64,000 bases of DNA from Phaeodactylibacter xiamenensis (GTDB taxonomy: Bacteria; Bacteroidota; Bacteroidia; Chitinophagales; Saprospiraceae). The stretch lies in NCBI RefSeq assembly GCF_000759025.1, contig NZ_JPOS01000010.1, forward strand, positions 1 to 64,000, written 5' to 3'. The notes beneath the pieces were generated by a model. The model was not told the DNA's origin and made no database searches. It saw only the letters and a program-made list of their open reading frames with translations. Numbering within the stretch: the first letter of the stretch is position 1; every line of letters starts with the position of its first letter. The position numbers and the translations under genes are program-made. Positions 8,923 to 19,028 of this stretch are shown piece after piece.

Positions 8923-11796
8923 TTACCTGCTAATCACCAACCGCTTTGCATCTGGCTGCCCATCAATTTTTAACCAGTAAATGCCTGCGGGCAGCCCGTC
9001 CACATCCAGTTGATGCTGCGTATCTCCATGAGGCAGTGCCCATGCCCTTGCCAGGCGCCCCAGCCCGTCTATCAGGCGGGCCTGCGCCGGTGCTTCCAGC
9101 GGGGCGCCCAGCGATAAAGTGGCCGACCGGGAGGCCGGATTGGGCCAAAGCGCCAGCTGCCCGGTGCCAGAATTGCCTGTAAGCTCCATGGCCGGGCTGC
9201 CCCCAAATTCGGTGCTATTGGAAGCGCCTATGGTGCTCACCGGGCCAATAACGGCGGTAGCCGCTCCGCCCGGGTCGTTACTGAAGGCGCCAAAGCCTAC
9301 TTCCACACACTCCTCCAGGTGGTCTTGTATCTGTGTGATCAACTGCCAGCCGCTCCCGCCGGGGATGCGGTAGAAAGCCTGCAGCAGCCCGTTGTGCCGC
9401 CGCATGCCCAGCGTTACCGGGGTTGCTGCTGGCTCAAAGGGTGTAACGCTCTTACTGCCGTTGGGCTGCAGGCGGCTCTCCCAGCGCAGCACAGGCGTCA
9501 GGTTGGTAAACAGCCCCGCCATTGGCGACCCGGCCGCACTGCTGTTGCGCATGAATATACCTGCATACGTATCCGGGCCTACCGACTGTACCTCAGCGCG
9601 GATGCCGGACCCTTCGCACAGCTCCTGCACCACGCCCGCCAGCTGGTCCGTATTCCCGGAAATAGGGTTGTAGCCAGTGGTATTAAGGGTAAAATGCCCT
9701 TTGGACGGATCGTTTGTTGCACAAGGGCTATAAGCATAGGCGCTGCTGCCCGGCACCATGCCGATATCGGCTGTGCCCCAGGGCGGCGGGATGACCCCAC
9801 CGATGAGCACTTCCACCTGCGCCGTGCAGCTGCTGCTGTTGCCATGTATGTCAGAAGCCGTCAGCTCTACGCTCTGTATGCCCAGGCCGCTGCAGTCAAA
9901 AGCCGTTTGGCTGATCATCAGCGTGCTGTAGTCCAGCCCGCAGTTGTCGCTGCTGTTGGCAAAGTCCAGCACCTCGTCGGCCAGCAGCTCTCCGGTGCCA
10001 TCGTAGCTCAGGGCCACTTCTACATCAAGGCAGGCCAGCTGCGGCGCTTCCTCGTCCTTTACAATAAAGGTGTAGGTGAAATCCTCCGCGTTGCCATAAT
10101 CATCGGTGGCAACGACTTCCAGCTCATAGGTGCCCTGAGGCACGGTGAGGTAGAGGGCATACTGCCCGGTGGCCGCATCAATCAGCACCGTTTCCAGCTG
10201 CCCGGCCGAGGGGCCCTCTAGGTTGTCTAACGTAGCAGTTACCGTTACACCAGAGCAGTCCTCAATGGAAAAAGCCTGCCAAATAGCCGAATAGCCGCAA
10301 TCGCCGGGATCAGTGCCCACTTCCAGCACGCCTTTGCTCGTGAGCGTGTCTCCATTGCTGTCCAGCACGTGCAGGGGCGGCGCTTCGTAATCCGGGAAGC
10401 AGGGGTCGAAGGGCGCCGGGTCCAGCGTATTGCATAGCCCGTCCTGATCGCTGTCGATATCGTAGCACAGCTGCGTGGACACCGTGTCCTGCAGCGCCTC
10501 CGGATAGTCGCAGTCCGCTGCCAGGAAGGTGTAAGGGTGCGCCCCCCGGAAGGCCGTGTCCTGTGGCGTGATGCCCAGCTGCCCGGCTTCGTCCAGCTCA
10601 AAGAAGAAGGGGGAGAAATCGAGCACCAGCGGCTCGTCCGGGCTGCCCAGCTGCCCGTTGCCGCCAAAACTGAGCGTAACGGGCAAGGTAAAGAGGGCTT
10701 CGTGGGCTGCGCTGTAGTAGCGCACCTCCATTTCCCCTTCCGGCATGGCATGGTACACGGTGGCAAAGTAGTACGCCTGCCCGTTGACCAGCTCCGGGGC
10801 AGCTGTGCCGCTCAGCTGGCCGTTGATGAAGAAAGCCAGGCGGTCGGCTTCATCGCCCAACGGCAGCCAAGGCGTATACTGTGCCCGGGCAGAGAGGTTC
10901 ATGCTGAACGGCTGTTGCAAAAGAGGAGTGCTCCAGCTGGCGGGCAACTGTGGCTGGCTGCCTGCCGTAGCCAGTACAGGCGTCAGGCTGTAGTCCAGGC
11001 AGGGGCCGCCATAGCCCGCCTCGAAGCCGGGCAGGCTCAGCAGCTCAAAGCCGGCCTGCGGCTCCGCGCTCTGTGTTGGGATATCCTCCCACTGCGGCCC
11101 GGCGTAGGCTTCCTCAACGGTGACGCTGAGTTCTGCGGTGGCAAAGTAAGCGTTGGGCGTCTGCTCGGTGGCGCGCACCGTGACTGTGGTGGAACCAAAC
11201 CAGGCGGGGTCTGTTGGGATCAGCGTCAGCTCTGCCCCATTAAAAAAGGTCAGGACGTGCGGGTTGAAATCCGCCGACCAGGTAATGCCGTCGTTGTCCT
11301 GCCGCTCCAGAAAAGGCTGCAGGCCCAGGGGCGCGAAGGGCACGCCCTGCAAGGTCTGTTGTGCCGGCAATGCCTGAAGCCCGATGGGCGCATCACCGTC
11401 TGTGAAGACTTCAATTTCGTAGGGCGCATCAAAACTGCCGCTCACGCCCTGATGGACGAAAGCGTAGGGCTGCTGCGCGATGTAAACCCCATCGGTAGCC
11501 GCATGGTAGACCCGCACCTGTAGCTCCTCCCCTATAGCAGTATTGGAGAAAACCGTAGACAGGTGGAAGACCTGATTTCCTATGCTTACCGGCGTGCTCA
11601 CGCCCCGCAGCTCCCCGTTGGAGAAGAAAGCAATGAGGTCATTGGCATTCGCCGTCAGCGCTCCATCGATGACCAGGGCTGCATTGATGCTTGCCGAGTA
11701 GCCGTACACCCCGGGCTCCGGTGCTGTCCAGTCGGGCGGGCCCGCGGATGCCCTGAAGGCAACAGCCATCAATAGGATAAAATATATATATCGCAT
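8923..11796 (-). CDS. Secreted multidomain protein with T9SS type A sorting domain
   Basis: A 957-aa protein with a signal peptide (1-18, ending RASA). Two copies of a roughly 110-residue beta module occur (about 22-135 and 285-400; core FxxGELRGV or FINGQLSG, then TVFSN or TVYHA). Between and after them lie putative Ig/cadherin-like segments, a TSP3-like Asp patch (SDQDGLCNTLDPAPFDP), HYR-like segments (about 500-680) and a DUF1349-like concanavalin fold (about 690-860). The C-terminus (about 885-957) is a T9SS type A tail: LWPNPASRSATLSL, then GLPAGIYWLKI. It should be exported through the outer membrane and anchored or released. It lies 61 bp downstream of the 2265-aa gene, which shares its beta module, so the two are probably cotranscribed. 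Confidence 0.85.
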   Translation of the reverse strand: MRYIYFILLMAVAFRASAGPPDWTAPEPGVYGYSASINAALVIDGALTANANDLIAFFSNGELRGVSTPVSIGNQVFHLSTVFSNTAIGEELQVRVYHAATDGVYIAQQPYAFVHQGVSGSFDAPYEIEVFTDGDAPIGLQALPAQQTLQGVPFAPLGLQPFLERQDNDGITWSADFNPHVLTFFNGAELTLIPTDPAWFGSTTVTVRATEQTPNAYFATAELSVTVEEAYAGPQWEDIPTQSAEPQAGFELLSLPGFEAGYGGPCLDYSLTPVLATAGSQPQLPASWSTPLLQQPFSMNLSARAQYTPWLPLGDEADRLAFFINGQLSGTAAPELVNGQAYYFATVYHAMPEGEMEVRYYSAAHEALFTLPVTLSFGGNGQLGSPDEPLVLDFSPFFFELDEAGQLGITPQDTAFRGAHPYTFLAADCDYPEALQDTVSTQLCYDIDSDQDGLCNTLDPAPFDPCFPDYEAPPLHVLDSNGDTLTSKGVLEVGTDPGDCGYSAIWQAFSIEDCSGVTVTATLDNLEGPSAGQLETVLIDAATGQYALYLTVPQGTYELEVVATDDYGNAEDFTYTFIVKDEEAPQLACLDVEVALSYDGTGELLADEVLDFANSSDNCGLDYSTLMISQTAFDCSGLGIQSVELTASDIHGNSSSCTAQVEVLIGGVIPPPWGTADIGMVPGSSAYAYSPCATNDPSKGHFTLNTTGYNPISGNTDQLAGVVQELCEGSGIRAEVQSVGPDTYAGIFMRNSSAAGSPMAGLFTNLTPVLRWESRLQPNGSKSVTPFEPAATPVTLGMRRHNGLLQAFYRIPGGSGWQLITQIQDHLEECVEVGFGAFSNDPGGAATAVIGPVSTIGASNSTEFGGSPAMELTGNSGTGQLALWPNPASRSATLSLGAPLEAPAQARLIDGLGRLARAWALPHGDTQHQLDVDGLPAGIYWLKIDGQPDAKRLVISR

Positions 11797-11812
11797 TGGA
11801 TGATGCTTTTGA

Positions 11813-11852
11813 GCTGCTGCCCGCGCAAGGTAACCCCGCGACAGGCAGCAGG
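11813..11852. other. Intercistronic hairpin
   Basis: Arms GCTGCTGCC and GGCAGCAGG (with inner CGCG pairing) form a strong stem within the 61-bp gap between the 2265-aa and 957-aa genes. No U-tract follows on the minus strand, so partial attenuation or mRNA stabilisation is more likely than full termination. Confidence 0.5.
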
Positions 11853-11857
11853 CTTAT

Positions 11858-14800
11858 TTAAGGTCGTAGATTCAATTTCGCAGACTGTACCTGGCCATTA
11901 CTGTGCAGGGTAACGAAGTACAGCCCGGCAGCCAGGTTATTAGGCCGCCATTCCAACAAGTTGCCTCCGGCAGCAGCTTCTGTCTCGATACGTGCCACTT
12001 CCCGGCCGGTCGCATCTGTGACGACTACTATAATATCGGCAGCGGCAGGTGCCTCAAAGCTCAGGTACACCCGCTCTGTGGCCGGGTTGGGGAAGAGCTC
12101 GAAGCGGGGCGCTGACCCGGACAGGGACTCTGTTGCGGTCACGCTCTGCAGCGTCAGCGGCTCCGGCAGGTTGACCGTGCCCAGGATGTCGTTTGCAATG
12201 AAAACAAAGGACTCTTCCACGGCCTTGATTTCACCGTCTGTACCGTCGTAGTACTTGAAGGTGACCGTGCCCCCCTCGGCGTTGCCGTAGACGGTCATAA
12301 AGAGCAGGTAAGCATCCACCGCCTCAACGTAGATCGGCTGCGCGCTGCCGCGTACCTCACCGTTGATGAAGGCACCGACCTCGTCCCCTTCGTGCAGCAG
12401 GTTGCCCGTTTCGGCATCCGTGACTAAAGCAATCAGGTTCATACTGTGCTCATACTGATGCGGGTCTACCTCCCACTGTCCAGTGCTGCGACCTTCGATG
12501 CCCTCATTGCTGCGGAAGGCTTCCTCATTAGGACCGTTGAAGCTCTCCGGGTAGGTGAGCGTGCCCGCCTCGCTCAGGTTGATCAGATAGCCGTTCGGGG
12601 AGCTCAGGAAGTCCAGATTGCCCACCCAGCCTATGCCGGCAACGTACTGGGCAAAGCCAGCCTGGCTCTTGATGATATCGCCATTGAGCGGGCTGAGCGA
12701 TGCCAGGGCCTGATTGACCGGCATGCCCGCCTGCGGCAGGTAGCCGATCCAGTTCCAGCCCGCGGACAAGCTCATGGGCGTAGCCGGGTCTATCGGGTTG
12801 CCCAGGATCTCCAAACTGTCGAAAGCGGTGCCGTTGTACTGGTACATCGTCAGGTGGGACAGGGCCGTAAGCGATCCGGCCCAGACACTGCCGCCGTTGA
12901 AGTACTGGCTGAAGCTTGTCTGCCCCTTAATGGTGGCATCTTCCGGGCGCGTCAGGCTCGAAAGAGCCGCATTGATGCTGGGGTCTGGCAGCTCCAGATT
13001 GTAAGAGATCCAGTTCCAGCCCGGGAAGATCGGGATCTTGCGCAGCAGCAGGTTGTTCGTATGGATGACCTGCGGCACGATGGGCGAACCGATGAGATCG
13101 TCGGCTACAAAGTCAAAGCTTTCGTTTGTAGTGCCGTAGAGCAGACATTCCATAGCGTCCCAAATCTGGAAGGTGACCGTCTCCCCGACCAGGTTGTTGC
13201 TGTAAACCGTCAGAAAAGCAAGGTGTTCTTCTACTTCCGGCACGTACTCCACGGCTGCCACGCCGCGCAGCTCGCCACCGACAAAAGCGCCTATGAGGTC
13301 GAGTTTATCAGTCGAGATTTCCCCTTCAATATCGAGTTGAAGTGTCATCGTCATGGAATAAGCCCATTCCATAGGGTTGACTTCCCATGCAGGCTGCGGG
13401 CATACAACCTGAACATTGATATCCAGGGGTTCATCCCCTTCGGCAGTCATCATAGGCAGGATTTGCTCGTAGCTGCCGGGGACTAAGTCTGAGGAGAAAG
13501 TAAAAGTGACCGTCTCGAAGGAGCCCGGAGCTACTGTGCCGGAAAGAGGGCTGGCTTCCACCCATGCTGGCAGGTCAGTAAGTGTGAAATTAGCAGCGGC
13601 TCCCCCCTGATTGCGGATGTTGCGGGTGATCTCCAGTACATCGCCTTCCGGAATGACCTCCTTAATTTGATTGACCTCCCAGTACAAAGTGGAGCGGTTG
13701 ACAAAAAACTCCCAGCTGACAGGGTCTTCCAGCATATTGCCAACCTGGTCTTCCACATCTTCCACAACTACGCGCAGAATCTGGTTTTCAATAAATTGGT
13801 TGGGCACATTGGGGACCACAATGATTTTATCTTCGCTACAGCTGATCACCGCATCGATAAGCTCGCCGGTTGCGGTATTGTACAAGCCGATGTTGTTGTT
13901 GTTGAAAACATCTGCCTGTATGAGCAGGTCGCAGCGAATAGGCTCATTGAAGGTGATACTGATCTCGTCTCCCGGCGAAAGGACGCCGTCGGCAGGCTGA
14001 GGCAAGCCGAAGAGGCGGGGAGGGGTACGTTCTATTTTGCCTTTTATGATGTCAGAAAGCCCTGGGTTTTGTGCTCCAAAGCATTGCGACACTGAACGAA
14101 TTTCGTAAAGCCCGTCCTGTAGCCCTTGCGTATTCCAGGGGACGATAGTGAATACACCTCCCAATTCATTCTTTTGCAATTCGGCGATGTTGATCCACGC
14201 TCCATCGCCCTGAGAGCGGCGGTACTGCACGCGGATGAGTTCCAGATCGGGATCGTCAGTGTCATAGTCATTCACAGTAATATTGAGTATATTACCATTA
14301 CTGGGGGTGACGACCCATCCGGGAAGCGGAAATCCGAGTCCTACCATGCTACAGGGCTCCAAGAACTCTACGTCAAATTCCTCAGTCTCGCTAAAGTTCC
14401 CGTCGCAGGCAGATCTAAAAACTACCGATAAGTCCTGGTAAGAGAAGGCATTGGGCCCGCGCTCTACAGTCATTGTAACATCACGGCTCTCGAAAGGTGC
14501 AAGGGTAACATCAATACTGGACTCTCCGTTGAACCGGATGACGGCCCCGTCCGGGTTGCTGGTCTGATCAGTGGAGAGGTTGTACGTACGTGTCTCTTCC
14601 GTTGGGCTGTTATTGCCCAGGCTCAGTGTAAATACCGCCGGCTCGTTCATGGGCACATTCACCGCTACGTTCTGGTTTACCGACAGATCTACACCATCGC
14701 GTGGCTGAGTATTGGGCTCCCAGGGGCAGGAAGACTGACCGCTGACTACGTCAAATACAGGGGTGCCGTAAGCTGGATCTGTTTTGATATTGACTGTATA

Positions 14801-17800
14801 GTTATCAAGTGGATCGTTATCAGAGAGTACAAAGCCTGTCTTCCGCTGTGTAGAGGTCGTGTTAGTGGCCGTGGTAGAGGTTTCTGTAGACCAGGACATC
14901 GCAAGCCCTGTTGTCAAACCAAGACCATTAACATTGACGCCAAATGCTGTTGAGAATCCGGTGCTAAAACTCTGAGTCCACGAATGGGTAATAGCTTTGG
15001 TTACTTGAGTGGTTTGTGATTCGTTATAAGTCACTCCGGCATCAAAAGAGATGTTTCGGTCGAATATGGCTTCCTCCTTAAGTTGAGTATTCAGGTCTAT
15101 GATCTCCTGCCATCGTTCGGCGCTAGTTGTATCGCCAATAGTAAGGAGACTAGGTATGACCACGTTTGAAATTTGATTTTCAGAGTAAACAAACGTAGTG
15201 GCAAAACCATCGGGGAATATATAAAGCCCTTTATCCAGAAGGTAGCTGCAGGATGTAGTGTCATAGATAAGTTCATCGGTGATACCATAGATAAAGTTCA
15301 TAGCACCACCCACATATAAGTCTCCGCCCATATCGCTGCCTACAAAAGCTTCACTGCTGCTAGTGGCAAATTTTTTTGTTACCGTTAGGCAGGTTTCCAT
15401 TGCATTGGAAGTGTAGGAGGTGGTACTTGCATCTAACTGGAACCCTAAATCTGCGGTGACATCCACCTTCAGTACAGTGGAGAAGAACGGGCTTCCCTGG
15501 TTTGTCATGATATCAGGGCCTAGGTGCAATTTAAGATCAAAGTCTGTATTCATCGCACTGCTTGCCTTAAATTTCCAGTTTTGGCAGGTTTTTTCACCGA
15601 CTTCCAAAAAAGAATGGCTGCCATCGCCCGGCGGGTCTCTCAAAATGATGGTCGGTAGTTCAGGCGCGGTGGAAGTGAATGTTGTTTCCCGTGGCCGCCG
15701 GCCAAGTACAACCGCACTTTGGGTTTTGGTATCCTGTTCGTCGTGTGCCTCGGCAGTTACCTGAAGGGTTTTGAGAAAGGGCGGCACGATATTAGGTGCA
15801 TCAGCCTGAAACTGATGCACAAGGCTCCCTTCCGTCATTAGAGTGTCGAACTGGGTAAGGTTGGCAATTCCGTTGTTGATGGTAATCAGGGCGGTATCGA
15901 GATAGCATACGCCCCCATCATAGGCCTCAAACACCCTGATCGTAGTTTCAGCGGTTTGCAGCTGATTGAGCATGGGGTCGCCGCAGGAGTTGGTGTCCAG
16001 TTGTGTCATTTCTACCTGAGGGGGCGCCAGATAGATGAAATCAACGGTATCGCTTTTCATACGCAAATCAAGTGTGCGCCCGCCCTGATTCTGAAAGTAA
16101 TCATAGATAACCGGATTGGAATGCTCAATCACAGCTATGGTGAGGGAGTCCGGGGGTACATTGGAGAAGGTGAATTTTCCATTCGGGTTTTCCAGGCGCT
16201 GGGTCGCTTCGTAGCAGCCGTCGAGGGAAGACAGTTTAACGCGCACGATGCTGCCATCGGGAATGATAGACCGGCGGCATTTGCCTCCTGCTAATTGCCC
16301 TGTGACCGTTCGCTTGGTCTGATCCTGGAAAAGTATACCGGATACCGGCACATTCAGGTTTTCCAGTTCCCAGAAGGCTGGGAAAAAGGTGTGGTCTTCA
16401 AATACAGGAGTAAGCACCACATCCGCACCGGGCTCGAAGTCTGCCACGAATTTGCCATTTTCATCGGTCCGAATTTTGGGTACATTCGACTGTCCGTTAA
16501 CGAGGATCTCAATGCCTTCAGGAAAACAGGTGGTACCCTCATGGCGGACAAAGCCACTTACAGGGATGGTACTTTGGTCTATGAAGTCTATCCCATCTGC
16601 GCTGGTATTGCTGGGGTCGAGGGTGACGAGACGGCTGGCAGGAGTAAATTCATGCGCAATAGTCTCCATAATGGAAGAAACGGTAGACCAGGTAGCACCA
16701 AAAATGGTGCCTTCCCCTGTGAATGCGGGCCCGGTGTCTTCCAGCTGTAAACCTTCGCCTTCGTTAAGGCTAAAATTGGACTTCAGGAAGAGGTTATTCA
16801 CATCTGTGCCGATATTGGCATACTCTTGTATTTGCGGAAGCGTAAGGGTGGAGTCGAAGAAAACTACCTCGTCGATCAGGCCGGTAAAAAAACTTCGGTG
16901 GCTACTGGCCCCATCGGCTTTGGCGCCGATCTTCCAGGGAAGCCCTGCCCAATCGGTGGCCACGCCGCTGAAACTGTGGGTACCCATTAGGTTGCCGTTT
17001 TTGTAGACTTCGGTGGTCAGGGTGCTGCCGTCTTGTATGAGGTTGACGGCGATGTGATGGAAGCCCATTTCCAGCGGGCCGAAAGCGTGGGAAGTTTCGT
17101 TGAGCACAAGCTCAAGCTGCCCTGCATTGAGACAGAGGGCAAACAGGTTGTTGCCGCCTGCATCTGCTTTGCTGAGTACCGACTGATTACCGCTGAAGTC
17201 AAAAGCCTTAACCGTTGTGGTAATGGCAGAGGTGTCTTTGATATCAAAATCTGTCAGGTCAGCATAACTGCCATTGACGCCATTGAATTCGAGGGACTGA
17301 TTCAGATAGAAGCTTTTGGAAGGACGGGCCGTAAACGTTTGCCCGCTGCCGTAGTTGATCCCGGCAATTTCGTAAAAACCACTCTCATCTGTGATCCCGG
17401 AATTGACCACTTCCGGGCGGTCATCCGACCATTCGGCACCGCAAAAGTAAAAGCGGGCTTTCAGTGCGCTCTGATCAAATGCTTTGGCCCCAACGCCCTC
17501 ATCAAATTTCCAGTAGCCGGTTAACCCTGGCGCATTGCCTTGCACCGTGCGGTTCATGAACATTTGGATCTCCGTTTGAGCCAGTTGCCGGTCGAAGAAG
17601 CGCACCTCGTCAATACGCCCGTTAAAAAAACCAGTATCATCGGCCTTTTTACCCAGGAACAGCGGGATGCTATCCGCCTGTACAGTACCTACCGCCGTTT
17701 CGATCAGTTCTCCATCCACATAAAGCAGCAGAGATGCGCCATTGTAGCTTGCTGCCACGTAGTGCCATTCGTCCTCGTTTTCGCTCAGGAAGGCGTAGTC

Positions 17801-18655
17801 CAGCTCGGTGACATCACCGGCATCCCGGCCGATGCCGAAGCGGATACCTTTACCGGAAGAGGCAGGAAGGGTGTGCAGCCACCAGTTTTTGCCGATGGTG
17901 CTGCCGAAGTCTATGATGCCTGCATTATCGTTGCCGTCCCCCAGCTTCACCCATGCAGATACCGTGAATTCGTGACGGGGGAAAGCCGGGTTGTATTCGG
18001 CGAAAGCCATATCGTCTGCCCCGTTGAAGGCAATTGAATGTCCAAGGGTAGGCGTGAGGGTGACTATAGCTCCCGGTACCGCGTTGCCGCTGAAGGTTTC
18101 CACCTTGCCCGTTACCACGCCATTGGGATTGAGAAAGCCGAGAGAAGAACCGCGTTTCCCCTCTCCAAACGTATTGACTCCACTAACCTCATAGGTATAA
18201 AATTTTCCAGCGAGGACGTTGAAGTCCAGAAAGGAGAAGGTTTCTCCATCTACTGTAGCCAACAGGGAGCCATTGCGGTAGATTTTGTAGCTGGATGGGG
18301 CAGGGCTCAATGGGTCAGGTGCCCAATCAATTTGTACCCGGTCTTCGAGGTCGCCCTCACTGGCCATGACGGCAGGCGCAGCGGGAGGCATTAGGAAACG
18401 AGACCAAAAGCCATAGGAGCCTTTGTTTAATTGCCCGAAGTAATTGTCCACCACGGGCTGCCCGACAGTTATATCAGCCCGGCTGGTTGTACTGAAAGCA
18501 TTGCTGGCGCTGCCGTAGGTAAAAAAGGCGCGCCCGATAAGGAAGTCGTCATCGCTGAACGTCTCGCAGTTGGGGCTGTTCTGCCCGTATGCGTGGGCAA
18601 GCCCGATGACAGACAACAAGCTCACCCATAAGAGTTGTTGTAGTATATTTTTCAT
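11858..18655 (-). CDS. Giant secreted LamG / Ig-like protein with T9SS type A sorting domain
   Basis: A 2265-aa protein with signal peptide 1-25. Two LamG-like domains follow (about 205-400, SIAFNGADDMAFAEY; and 455-640, SLEFNGVNGSYADL), then carboxypeptidase-regulatory-like beta folds (about 700-850). A central region contains Ser/Thr-rich amphipathic strands (SWTQSFSTGFSTAFG). After it come an SbsA-type Ig-like domain (PADGVLSPGDEISITFNEPI), a BACON-like segment (about 1640-1730), the shared beta module (LIGAFVGGELRGVAAVEY), two tandem roughly 75-aa repeats starting GWNWISY and GWNWIGY, a second shared module (VGAFINGEVRGSAQ), and the T9SS tail (FELFPNPATERVYLSF to LAAGLYFVTLHSNG). The likely role is adhesion or binding at the cell surface. 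Codirectional with the 957-aa gene downstream. Confidence 0.85.
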   Translation of the reverse strand: MKNILQQLLWVSLLSVIGLAHAYGQNSPNCETFSDDDFLIGRAFFTYGSASNAFSTTSRADITVGQPVVDNYFGQLNKGSYGFWSRFLMPPAAPAVMASEGDLEDRVQIDWAPDPLSPAPSSYKIYRNGSLLATVDGETFSFLDFNVLAGKFYTYEVSGVNTFGEGKRGSSLGFLNPNGVVTGKVETFSGNAVPGAIVTLTPTLGHSIAFNGADDMAFAEYNPAFPRHEFTVSAWVKLGDGNDNAGIIDFGSTIGKNWWLHTLPASSGKGIRFGIGRDAGDVTELDYAFLSENEDEWHYVAASYNGASLLLYVDGELIETAVGTVQADSIPLFLGKKADDTGFFNGRIDEVRFFDRQLAQTEIQMFMNRTVQGNAPGLTGYWKFDEGVGAKAFDQSALKARFYFCGAEWSDDRPEVVNSGITDESGFYEIAGINYGSGQTFTARPSKSFYLNQSLEFNGVNGSYADLTDFDIKDTSAITTTVKAFDFSGNQSVLSKADAGGNNLFALCLNAGQLELVLNETSHAFGPLEMGFHHIAVNLIQDGSTLTTEVYKNGNLMGTHSFSGVATDWAGLPWKIGAKADGASSHRSFFTGLIDEVVFFDSTLTLPQIQEYANIGTDVNNLFLKSNFSLNEGEGLQLEDTGPAFTGEGTIFGATWSTVSSIMETIAHEFTPASRLVTLDPSNTSADGIDFIDQSTIPVSGFVRHEGTTCFPEGIEILVNGQSNVPKIRTDENGKFVADFEPGADVVLTPVFEDHTFFPAFWELENLNVPVSGILFQDQTKRTVTGQLAGGKCRRSIIPDGSIVRVKLSSLDGCYEATQRLENPNGKFTFSNVPPDSLTIAVIEHSNPVIYDYFQNQGGRTLDLRMKSDTVDFIYLAPPQVEMTQLDTNSCGDPMLNQLQTAETTIRVFEAYDGGVCYLDTALITINNGIANLTQFDTLMTEGSLVHQFQADAPNIVPPFLKTLQVTAEAHDEQDTKTQSAVVLGRRPRETTFTSTAPELPTIILRDPPGDGSHSFLEVGEKTCQNWKFKASSAMNTDFDLKLHLGPDIMTNQGSPFFSTVLKVDVTADLGFQLDASTTSYTSNAMETCLTVTKKFATSSSEAFVGSDMGGDLYVGGAMNFIYGITDELIYDTTSCSYLLDKGLYIFPDGFATTFVYSENQISNVVIPSLLTIGDTTSAERWQEIIDLNTQLKEEAIFDRNISFDAGVTYNESQTTQVTKAITHSWTQSFSTGFSTAFGVNVNGLGLTTGLAMSWSTETSTTATNTTSTQRKTGFVLSDNDPLDNYTVNIKTDPAYGTPVFDVVSGQSSCPWEPNTQPRDGVDLSVNQNVAVNVPMNEPAVFTLSLGNNSPTEETRTYNLSTDQTSNPDGAVIRFNGESSIDVTLAPFESRDVTMTVERGPNAFSYQDLSVVFRSACDGNFSETEEFDVEFLEPCSMVGLGFPLPGWVVTPSNGNILNITVNDYDTDDPDLELIRVQYRRSQGDGAWINIAELQKNELGGVFTIVPWNTQGLQDGLYEIRSVSQCFGAQNPGLSDIIKGKIERTPPRLFGLPQPADGVLSPGDEISITFNEPIRCDLLIQADVFNNNNIGLYNTATGELIDAVISCSEDKIIVVPNVPNQFIENQILRVVVEDVEDQVGNMLEDPVSWEFFVNRSTLYWEVNQIKEVIPEGDVLEITRNIRNQGGAAANFTLTDLPAWVEASPLSGTVAPGSFETVTFTFSSDLVPGSYEQILPMMTAEGDEPLDINVQVVCPQPAWEVNPMEWAYSMTMTLQLDIEGEISTDKLDLIGAFVGGELRGVAAVEYVPEVEEHLAFLTVYSNNLVGETVTFQIWDAMECLLYGTTNESFDFVADDLIGSPIVPQVIHTNNLLLRKIPIFPGWNWISYNLELPDPSINAALSSLTRPEDATIKGQTSFSQYFNGGSVWAGSLTALSHLTMYQYNGTAFDSLEILGNPIDPATPMSLSAGWNWIGYLPQAGMPVNQALASLSPLNGDIIKSQAGFAQYVAGIGWVGNLDFLSSPNGYLINLSEAGTLTYPESFNGPNEEAFRSNEGIEGRSTGQWEVDPHQYEHSMNLIALVTDAETGNLLHEGDEVGAFINGEVRGSAQPIYVEAVDAYLLFMTVYGNAEGGTVTFKYYDGTDGEIKAVEESFVFIANDILGTVNLPEPLTLQSVTATESLSGSAPRFELFPNPATERVYLSFEAPAAADIIVVVTDATGREVARIETEAAAGGNLLEWRPNNLAAGLYFVTLHSNGQVQSAKLNLRP

Positions 18656-18696
18656 AAAGGTATGTTTTTTCTAGTGAAAGACATTCAGGGTTTCCT

Positions 18697-18866
18697 CTAG
18701 TGGTCTGTCAAGGCTAAAACTAGGGGTTGCCTGCGGCGACTTTTGAGGCTACTCTTCGTTGGATAACCCCTTACGTAGCGCTGCTATGCGCGGGAACATC
18801 CGCCTTGATTAGCCTCAAAATTCGCTCCCACTCAACCCATAAATTAACACTTGACAGACCACTAGG
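18697..18866. mobile_element. MITE-like element, CTAGTGG family, copy 1
   Basis: A 170-bp element with perfect 16-bp terminal inverted repeats CTAGTGGTCTGTCAAG and CTTGACAGACCACTAG. CTAG could itself be a 4-bp target duplication. Inner inverted arms (TTTTGAGGCTA and TAGCCTCAAAA) make the whole element foldable. No coding capacity. A second family member of almost equal length is at 59930-60098. Confidence 0.75.
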
Positions 18867-19022
18867 TGTATATGACAAATTGCACAAAACAGGAAGGCGA
18901 CCCTCTGTACTTAAGCGCTACTATGGCTGCTGGGGTAGAGCTTCCCGCTCTGCTCCAGCTTATTCAAAAGGCAAACAGCAAATGCTGCCAATCTCTTCAA
19001 AAAGTGCCATTTGTTATACACA
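18867..19022. mobile_element. MITE-like element, GTGTATAACA family, copy 1
   Basis: Inverted ends (TGTATATGACAAATTGCAC against GTGCCATTTGTTATACAC) surround a conserved core with a hairpin formed by GCTGGGGTAGAGC and GCTCTGCTCCAGC. Much of the core is repeated nearly unchanged at 47799-47963. It directly abuts the CTAGTGG element and ends a few bases from the stop codon of the next gene, so it may also act as a terminator. With the previous element it fills the 373-bp gap. Confidence 0.7.
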
Positions 19023-19028
19023 CGTCCT

